A stretch of 10,795 nt of DNA from Spirosoma sp. (GTDB lineage Bacteria > Bacteroidota > Bacteroidia > Cytophagales > Spirosomataceae). Below are positions 6,848-10,795 of this stretch, piece by piece; within the stretch, counting starts at the first letter, position 1; the number at the start of each line of letters is the position of its first letter. The stretch spans positions 1 to 10,795 of the forward strand of contig JANXVQ010000781.1 of NCBI GenBank assembly GCA_025351545.1, written 5' to 3'. The position numbers were made by a program, and so were the translations under genes. The notes under the pieces are model-generated. The model was given only the letters and a program-made list of their open reading frames with translations. It ran no database searches and had not been told where the DNA came from.

Positions 6848-7756
6848 ATGACTATCGAAGAACCCGTTGTTATTCCGCAAAAGCGCCCGTTGCTGGCGTG
6901 GGTGCTGCTCTGCGCACTGGCGTTGGTTTGGGGGAGTTCATTCATCCTCATTAAGCGAAGCCTTGACATTTTTCCGCCCGAACAAGTAGGCGCCGGACGA
7001 TTAGTATTTGCTCTTTTATTCTTCACACCCTTTCTGGCGCGGCAAAGTCAGCAGGCCGATATTCGGCTCGTTGTTCGACATCGTTGGGTGGCCTTACTGG
7101 CTTCCGCAATAATTGGATTTGTTATTCCGGCCTTTCTATTTGCCGAAGCCGGTGCCCACCTCAATAGCTCGCTGGCTGGCGCACTCAACTCGCTGAGTCC
7201 GTTGTTTACCCTTATTCTTGGTGCTGTATTTTTCGGGCAGGCGCTAAAAATCAAACAAGTAGCCGGTATTCTTCTCGGCCTTGCCGGTTCGCTGCTTCTT
7301 GTGTTTTTCAGCGCAACGGGATCGTTCCAAATTAACGGGTACGCGTTGCTGGTGGTGATCGCAACCGTCTGTTACGGGCTGAATACCAACCTGATTGGCC
7401 GTTATTTGAGCCATTTGCCCGCTCTGGTATCAACGAGCTGGCTGTTTGCCTTTGCGGGCCCTATTGCCTTACTCACTCTTGTCCCGACAGATTTTTTTGC
7501 TCGTGTTGTAGATGCACACAGTAGCTGGTCGCTGTGGGCATTGGTCACGCTGGGCATATTTGGATCGGGGTTGATGTCGATTTTCTTCAACCGCGTTATG
7601 CAATTGTCATCGCCTTTGTTTGCCGCTTCGGTCACCTACCTGATTCCCATTGTGGCCCTTTTGTGGGGAGTGCTGGATGGCGAAACGATTTACACCGTGC
7701 AATTTGCGGGTATGGGCGTCTGCTTATTGGGTATCTGGTTAGTAAATAAAGCGTGA
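6848..7756 (+). CDS. EamA-domain (DMT superfamily) transporter
   Basis: A 302-residue inner-membrane protein with ten predicted helices arranged as two EamA repeats (about 16-155 and 163-300). This is the 10-TMS drug/metabolite exporter topology of the RhaT/YdcZ/RarD-like superfamily. WGSSFILIK (28-36) and LNSLSPLFTLILGAVFFGQ (113-131) are the usual motifs of the first repeat; SVTYLIPIVALLWG (261-274) is the equivalent in the second. Substrate cannot be told: relatives export amino acids, metabolites or nucleotide sugars. The ATG at 6848 precedes a short charged cytoplasmic tail and the first helix. The stop TGA ends only 10 nt before the first palindrome, so that palindrome lies in its 3' UTR and may act on the end of its mRNA. 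Confidence 0.9.
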   Translation: MTIEEPVVIPQKRPLLAWVLLCALALVWGSSFILIKRSLDIFPPEQVGAGRLVFALLFFTPFLARQSQQADIRLVVRHRWVALLASAIIGFVIPAFLFAEAGAHLNSSLAGALNSLSPLFTLILGAVFFGQALKIKQVAGILLGLAGSLLLVFFSATGSFQINGYALLVVIATVCYGLNTNLIGRYLSHLPALVSTSWLFAFAGPIALLTLVPTDFFARVVDAHSSWSLWALVTLGIFGSGLMSIFFNRVMQLSSPLFAASVTYLIPIVALLWGVLDGETIYTVQFAGMGVCLLGIWLVNKA

Positions 7757-7766
7757 AAAAATAGTA

Positions 7767-7786
7767 CACCGGGTTAAAACCCGGTG
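7767..7786. repeat. REP-like palindrome, copy 1 (AA centre)
   Basis: CACCGGGTT-AA-AACCCGGTG: perfect 9-bp arms with a 2-nt centre. As RNA it would fold as an 8-bp stem with a 4-nt loop. It is the exact reverse complement of copy 2 and starts 10 nt after the EamA stop codon. Confidence 0.9.
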
Positions 7787-7816
7787 CAATAGTAAGTAAT
7801 CAGGCATAATTCTATG

Positions 7817-7836
7817 CACCGGGTTTTAACCCGGTG
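7817..7836. repeat. REP-like palindrome, copy 2 (TT centre)
   Basis: CACCGGGTT-TT-AACCCGGTG, in opposite orientation to copy 1. It lies 30 nt after copy 1 and ends 15 nt before the transposase ATG. Left-flank bases CTATG recur before the downstream half copy, so the conserved unit is a little longer than the palindrome. Confidence 0.9.
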
Positions 7837-7851
7837 ATAATGTTTTTACAA

Positions 7852-8277
7852 ATGAGTATTGTTCGCATCTGGTTGCATGTTGTTTGGAGTACGAAGAATC
7901 GGGAGCCGTTTTTTGAAACGACTGTTCAGCGCAAACTTGTATTTGAACACATTATGACTTACGGACGTAGTAAAGACATTCATATTGATTTTGTCAATGG
8001 CTACACGGATCATGTTCATGTGCTGTTAGTTCTGGGAGCAACTCAAACTGTGGCCGATTCGGTTAAACTATTGAAAGGAGAGTCATCGCACTGGCTCAAA
8101 CAACAAGGGATTGTTCCTGCTTATTTTGCTTGGCAAGCGGATTATTTCGCTGTATCAGTGAGTGAAACTGTTGTTAGTCGGGTGCGGGAGTACATTAAAA
8201 ATCAGGAAATTCATCATCGCACAAAATCATTTTCGGAGGAATACGATGAATTTGTAAGCCGGATTAATCAAGCTTGA
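7852..8277 (+). CDS. Y1 (HUH) transposase, IS200/RAYT-like
   Basis: A single-strand DNA transposase of 141 residues (Y1_Tnp family). The HUH motif is His54-Val-His56 in GYTDHVHVLL. The nucleophile is Tyr114 in VREYIKNQEIHH, with Gln118 four residues on, the same Y...Q spacing as in characterised IS200/IS605 TnpA. Other family features are VWSTKNREP (11-19), a helix with LLKGESSHWLK (73-83) and AWQADYFAVSVSE (93-105). No stop or frameshift is seen, so the enzyme looks intact. The frame is open from a GTG at 7834 inside palindrome copy 2; the ATG at 7852 is preferred because homologues begin about eight residues before the conserved VxSTKNREP. The flanking palindromes suggest a REP-associated tyrosine transposase, but its length is also typical of plain IS200. 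No TnpB or other partner gene is present. Confidence 0.85.
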   Translation: MSIVRIWLHVVWSTKNREPFFETTVQRKLVFEHIMTYGRSKDIHIDFVNGYTDHVHVLLVLGATQTVADSVKLLKGESSHWLKQQGIVPAYFAWQADYFAVSVSETVVSRVREYIKNQEIHHRTKSFSEEYDEFVSRINQA

Positions 8278-8289
8278 TTATATGCTATG

Positions 8290-8300
8290 CGCCGGGTTTA
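8290..8300. repeat. REP-like half palindrome
   Basis: CGCCGGGTTTA preceded by CTATG matches the left half of copy 2 plus its flank (CTATGCACCGGGTTTTA), with A to G in the arm. The right arm is missing. Its 9-nt arm can instead pair with the right arm of the downstream full palindrome (8362-8370), mirroring the paired copies upstream of the gene. Confidence 0.65.
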
Positions 8301-8350
8301 TTGAGTTGAACTAATTAGTCGACGAAATACCTCGCTTTATTTTTCATATT

Positions 8351-8370
8351 CGCCGGGTTTTAACCCGGCG
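8351..8370. repeat. REP-like palindrome, copy 3 (CG variant)
   Basis: CGCCGGGTT-TT-AACCCGGCG: perfect 9-bp arms. Compared with copy 2, both position 2 (A to G) and position 19 (T to C) differ, so pairing is kept. It ends 25 nt before the BCCP start codon and so lies in or next to that gene's leader. Confidence 0.9.
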
Positions 8371-8395
8371 AGAATCGGTAAAACTACAAATACTT

Positions 8396-8893
8396 ATGTA
8401 CACCACAACCCTTACCAACCAGCCATTAACTATTGACTTTGCCAGTGGGAATCCCACCCTCAATGGCGAACCGTTTGACTGGGATTTGGTGAAACTCTCT
8501 GATCGAACTTTTCATATTATTCACCAGAATCGGTCTTGCTCCGCCGAAGTACTGGAACTGAATGCGGCTGAAAAAACGGTGAGCCTGAAAATCAATGGTC
8601 ATATTCATCTGGTTCAGCTGAAAGATCGCTTCGATCTATTGCTCGAAAAAATGGGTATGAGTAATGCCGCCAGTACTAAAGTTAATGAGTTGAAAGCACC
8701 CATGCCGGGCCTGATTGTTGGTATTAGTGTTCAGCCGGGCGACGTGATCAGTAAAGGCGATAGCCTGCTGATTCTGGAAGCCATGAAGATGGAAAATAAC
8801 CTCAAAGCGCCCGGTGATGGCCTTGTAAAAACAATACGTGTCGGTAAAGGTGACCGTGTCGAAAAGGGACAGGTTCTGGTAGAATTTGCGTAA
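8396..8893 (+). CDS. Biotin carboxyl carrier protein of an acyl-CoA carboxylase
   Basis: A 165-residue soluble protein whose C-terminal half (about 97-165) is a biotinyl domain. EAMKMEN (128-134) carries the acceptor Lys131, flanked by the expected LKAPMPGLIVGISVQPGDVISKGD hairpin (99-122) and KAPGDGLVKTIRVGKGDRVEKGQVLVEF. Biotin-bound CO2 would be shuttled between a biotin carboxylase and a carboxyltransferase, neither of which is in the window. The N-terminal 90 residues (beta-rich, FDWDLVKLSDRTFHII) resemble the BCCP-like domain of propionyl/acetyl-CoA carboxylase carrier subunits rather than AccB of the E. coli type, and the Ala/Pro-rich linker of AccB is absent. The TIM-barrel gene follows after 17 nt, so the two are probably co-transcribed. 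The gene's leader carries palindrome copy 3. Confidence 0.9.
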   Translation: MYTTTLTNQPLTIDFASGNPTLNGEPFDWDLVKLSDRTFHIIHQNRSCSAEVLELNAAEKTVSLKINGHIHLVQLKDRFDLLLEKMGMSNAASTKVNELKAPMPGLIVGISVQPGDVISKGDSLLILEAMKMENNLKAPGDGLVKTIRVGKGDRVEKGQVLVEFA

Positions 8894-8910
8894 GCCGGTC
8901 TTTTGGGCGT

Positions 8911-9864
8911 ATGGCCCAATCTTATTCCCGCCGTCGTTTTATAGAGCAAACAGTCCTGGCGGCTGGTGCGCTGCCGCTGCTGCCCACACTATTCCCGACA
9001 TCAGTTGATGCAATGGAGTTGCCCTTGCCCGATATCCATATTTTCTCGAAGCATTTGCAGTTCCTGAACTATGCCGATATGGCCGATGCTGCTGCTGATA
9101 TGGGCTTTAATGGTGTTGATTTGACCGTTCGTCCGGATGGTCATGTGCACCCGGATCGAGTTGAAGATGAATTACCTAAAGCCGTTGAATGCCTCAGAAA
9201 AGTTGGTTTGTCACCTAAGCTACTGACAACCGTTGTGGGCGATGCGGCCAAGGCTACCGACGTTCGCGTGCTGGGAACCGCGTCGAAAATGGGCTTTCAG
9301 TTGTATCGGATGAAATGGTATCAGTACAACGAGAAGCAATCTATACCCGATTCCATTCTGGGTTTTCAACAGCAATTGCGTGCGTTGGGCGAATTAAACA
9401 AAACACTGAACCTAACGGGCTGTTACCAGAATCACGCTGGCTTGCTGGTGGGCGCGTCGGTTTGGGAGCTCTGGGAAATGCTCAAAACTGCCGAGCCAAA
9501 TTACACTGGTGTGCAGTACGACATCCGGCACGCCACCGTCGAAGGAGGGCAATCGTGGCCGAACGGCCTGCGTTTGCTTCGGCCTCAGATAAAATCCATT
9601 GCCATCAAAGATTTCCGGTGGTCAACTAAAAATGGTATATCGACGGTGCAGGATGTGCCGCTCGGCGACGGTGTGGTGGACTTTAAAGCCTACTTTCGCT
9701 TATTGAAGCAATATAACTTGCAAGTGCCTGTATCTCTGCACATTGAGTACCCAACAGGCGGAGCCGAACACGGCGCTGCCCGTCTGTCGATTCCACCGAA
9801 AGAAGTCTTTGCCGCTATGAAACGGGATCTAAACCGATTGAAAGAACTCTGGAAATCGGCCTGA
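8911..9864 (+). CDS. Tat-exported sugar phosphate isomerase/epimerase-like TIM-barrel protein
   Basis: A 317-residue protein of the xylose isomerase-like TIM-barrel family (AP endonuclease 2 fold). The N-terminus SRRRFIEQTVLAAGALPLLP (6-25) is a twin-arginine signal followed by a hydrophobic stretch, so the folded protein is probably sent across the inner membrane. The mature part starts near 35. Barrel motifs are MGFNGVDLTVRPDGHV (64-79), YQNHAG (172-177), VQYDIRHATVEGG (201-213), IAIKDFRW (230-237) and HIEYP (277-281). Asp204, His207, Asp234 and Glu279 are plausible divalent-metal ligands by family analogy. Substrate unknown; related proteins act on sugars, inositols or hydroxypyruvate. The short 17-nt gap after the BCCP gene suggests co-transcription, not a shared pathway. 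Confidence 0.85.
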   Translation: MAQSYSRRRFIEQTVLAAGALPLLPTLFPTSVDAMELPLPDIHIFSKHLQFLNYADMADAAADMGFNGVDLTVRPDGHVHPDRVEDELPKAVECLRKVGLSPKLLTTVVGDAAKATDVRVLGTASKMGFQLYRMKWYQYNEKQSIPDSILGFQQQLRALGELNKTLNLTGCYQNHAGLLVGASVWELWEMLKTAEPNYTGVQYDIRHATVEGGQSWPNGLRLLRPQIKSIAIKDFRWSTKNGISTVQDVPLGDGVVDFKAYFRLLKQYNLQVPVSLHIEYPTGGAEHGAARLSIPPKEVFAAMKRDLNRLKELWKSA

Positions 9865-9901
9865 TTGCAAATTTTCCTCTGCTCCCTTTCCGCCTTTTTC
9901 T

Positions 9902-9909
9902 TATCTTTG
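9902..9909 (+). promoter_or_regulatory. Candidate -7 element of the pyrH-frr promoter
   Basis: TATCTTTG is a perfect TAnnTTTG element 18 nt before the pyrH ATG, which would give a leader of about 10 nt. A pyrimidine-rich tract precedes it (9871-9901). No TTTG/TTG is found at the normal -33 distance. It lies in the short gap after the TIM-barrel stop codon, so pyrH may be transcribed on its own. Confidence 0.5.
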
Positions 9910-9927
9910 CCCGCAAAATTTCCCTTC

Positions 9928-10659
9928 ATGACATCGCAAACAAAGTATAAACGCATCCTGCTCAAGTTGAGCGGGGAGGCTCTTGCTGGGCCTAACGGCT
10001 ATAATATTGACCCGATTGTACTGGAACAATACAGTCAGGAAATTAAACAAGTGGTGGATCTGGGTGTCGAGGTGGCTATTGTCATTGGTGGGGGAAATAT
10101 CTTCCGGGGCGTCTCGGGTGAACGGTCTGGTATCGACCGCGTACAGGGCGATTATATGGGTATGCTGGCGACAGTTATCAATGCAATGGCTCTCCAGAGT
10201 TCGTTTGAGAAACACGGCATGTATACGCGCGTGATGTCGGCGATTAAGATGGAGCAGGTTTGCGAACCATACGTACGTCGGCGGGCAGTGCGCCACCTCG
10301 AAAAAGGTCGCGTTATCATTTTTGCTGCCGGAACAGGTAGTCCCTATTTTACCACCGATACAACGGCCAGTCTACGAGCTATTGAAGTAGAAGCCGACGT
10401 GGTGCTGAAGGGCACTAAAGTCGACGGCGTGTACACGGCCGATCCAATGATAGACAAAACCGCCACACGCTATACAACCATCACGTTCGATGACGTTTAT
10501 GAAAAGAAACTAAGCGTTATGGACTTAACCGCCTTTACGCTCTGTCAGGAAAACAACCTACCGATTATTGTTTTCAACATGAACATAAAAGGCAGTCTGC
10601 TCAAGCTTATTCTGGGCGACGATGACCAGGGTACGCTCATTACGATGAAATTGCCATAA
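9928..10659 (+). CDS. pyrH: UMP kinase
   Basis: A cytoplasmic amino-acid-kinase-fold enzyme that phosphorylates UMP to UDP with ATP, the step feeding UTP and CTP synthesis. The 243 residues are normal for bacterial UMP kinase. Motifs: [11 protein letters not shown] (11-21, ATP phosphate contact), [10 protein letters not shown] (52-61), [16 protein letters not shown] (75-90, UMP and allosteric region), [13 protein letters not shown] (135-147) and [10 protein letters not shown] (164-173, nucleotide base). The frame is open upstream to a TTG at 9865, but the extra residues are a hydrophobic tail absent from the family, and a -7 promoter element lies inside that stretch. ATG at 9928 is therefore chosen. 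It is followed by frr, the conserved pyrH-frr order, with a hairpin in the 84-nt gap. Confidence 0.96.
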   Translation: MTSQTKYKRILLKLSGEALAGPNGYNIDPIVLEQYSQEIKQVVDLGVEVAIVIGGGNIFRGVSGERSGIDRVQGDYMGMLATVINAMALQSSFEKHGMYTRVMSAIKMEQVCEPYVRRRAVRHLEKGRVIIFAAGTGSPYFTTDTTASLRAIEVEADVVLKGTKVDGVYTADPMIDKTATRYTTITFDDVYEKKLSVMDLTAFTLCQENNLPIIVFNMNIKGSLLKLILGDDDQGTLITMKLP

Positions 10660-10666
10660 CTAAATA

Positions 10667-10731
10667 GATTGAGTGATTGAGTGATTGAGTGGCAGATCCA
10701 GTCAACGACTCAATCATTCAATCACTCAATC
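10667..10731. repeat. Hairpin of mirrored 8-bp tandem repeats between pyrH and frr
   Basis: The left arm (10667-10690) is nearly three units of ATTGAGTG; the right arm (10708-10731) carries the complementary CACTCAAT units. They pair over 24 positions, the only non-Watson-Crick pair being G10681-T10717 (a G-U in RNA). The 17-nt loop is 10691-10707. The right arm continues with a further CACT. Stop triplets TGA recur every 8 nt on the left arm, in rotating frames. The structure ends 12 nt before the frr ATG and could hinder its translation, protect mRNA ends or terminate transcription partly. Confidence 0.8.
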
Positions 10732-10743
10732 ACTAAGTAAGAC

Positions 10744-10795
10744 ATGGAAGAAATCGAGTTATTTCTCGACGATGCAAAAGATACAATGGAGAAGG
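10744..10795 (+). CDS. frr: Ribosome recycling factor, 3'-truncated by window edge
   Basis: Only 17 codons are present: MEEIELFLDDAKDTMEK. The acidic helix with DDAK..M.K matches the N-terminus of bacterial ribosome recycling factors, which split post-termination ribosomes with EF-G. The position directly after pyrH supports the call, since pyrH-frr is a common order in bacteria. No Shine-Dalgarno is seen; the long hairpin ends 12 nt upstream, close enough to affect initiation. Confidence 0.88.
   Translation, partial: MEEIELFLDDAKDTMEK

Larger units (their letters stand above)
7767..8370 (+). mobile_element. RAYT/IS200-like transposase unit with flanking palindromes
   Basis: The stretch comprises two inverted palindromes, a Y1 transposase gene, a half palindrome and a full palindrome, all of the motif CRCCGGGTTWWAACCCGGYG. 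This is the layout of REP-associated tyrosine transposases, or of an IS200 element whose ends are hairpins. It fits neatly between the EamA stop (7756) and the BCCP start (8396) and breaks neither gene. No target-site duplication is expected or seen for this family. The exact ends are not defined by the sequence; outermost palindromes are used as limits. Confidence 0.7.

Noticed and set aside
7834..7851. GTG start for the transposase inside palindrome copy 2
   Set aside because: It adds six residues (MIMFLQ) not expected in the family; the ATG at 7852 gives the usual N-terminus. Translation from within the palindrome stays possible but is not needed.
7767..8370. CRISPR array or toxin-antitoxin reading of the repeats around the transposase
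   Set aside because: Repeats are palindromic, few and unequally spaced, with a transposase gene between them; no spacers of regular length and no cas or antitoxin gene.
9865..9927. N-terminally extended pyrH from a TTG codon
   Set aside because: The extension is a hydrophobic tail unknown in UMP kinases and overlaps a perfect -7 promoter element; the ATG at 9928 fits the family.
9901..10296. 131-codon leftward open frame opposite pyrH
   Set aside because: Antisense shadow of a well-conserved gene; the protein resembles nothing known to me.

Overview
The window looks like a chromosomal segment of a Bacteroidota bacterium, most likely of the Cytophagales (Spirosoma-like). Three things suggest this. 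The dusB product and the short DUF2007-cdsA neighbourhood have Bacteroidota-style sequences. Clear Shine-Dalgarno sequences are absent before the starts I examined. There are -7 elements of the TAnnTTTG type before pyrH and in the divergent spacer at 5.3-5.8 kb. The genus is inference; the phylum is fairly secure. Base composition and codon use look uniform, with no obvious foreign island apart from the small transposase element.

Layout: (1) 1-1368, the 3' part of a membrane family-2 glycosyltransferase whose frame is open to the left window edge. (2) A 488-nt spacer with small dyads, then a stand-alone ketoacyl-ACP synthase III-like gene (1857-2936). (3) A 340-nt convergent spacer. (4) A leftward, translationally overlapping operon: CPBP membrane protease (4306-5265), DUF2007 protein (4091-4309) and CDP-diacylglycerol synthase cdsA (3277-4110). 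(5) A 494-nt divergent spacer with a long inverted repeat (5549-5629). (6) A rightward series: dusB, an EamA/DMT transporter, a Y1 (HUH) transposase wrapped in short palindromes, a biotin carboxyl carrier protein, a Tat-exported TIM-barrel protein, pyrH and the first codons of frr.

Most genes are housekeeping: membrane lipid precursor supply (cdsA), fatty-acid type condensation and carboxylation (KAS III, BCCP), tRNA modification (dusB), UMP phosphorylation (pyrH) and ribosome recycling (frr; pyrH-frr is a widely conserved pair). They are not obviously one pathway.

The most interesting region is 7767-8370. An apparently intact 141-codon IS200/RAYT-like transposase lies between copies of a 20-bp palindrome, CRCCGGGTT-WW-AACCCGGYG. 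Two copies upstream are exact reverse complements of each other, in a REPIN-like arrangement. One full copy and one half copy lie downstream. The downstream full copy differs from the upstream ones by paired changes that keep the palindrome intact, which suggests selection on the hairpin. The second notable element is a hairpin of 24 paired positions between pyrH and frr, built from mirrored 8-bp tandem repeats.
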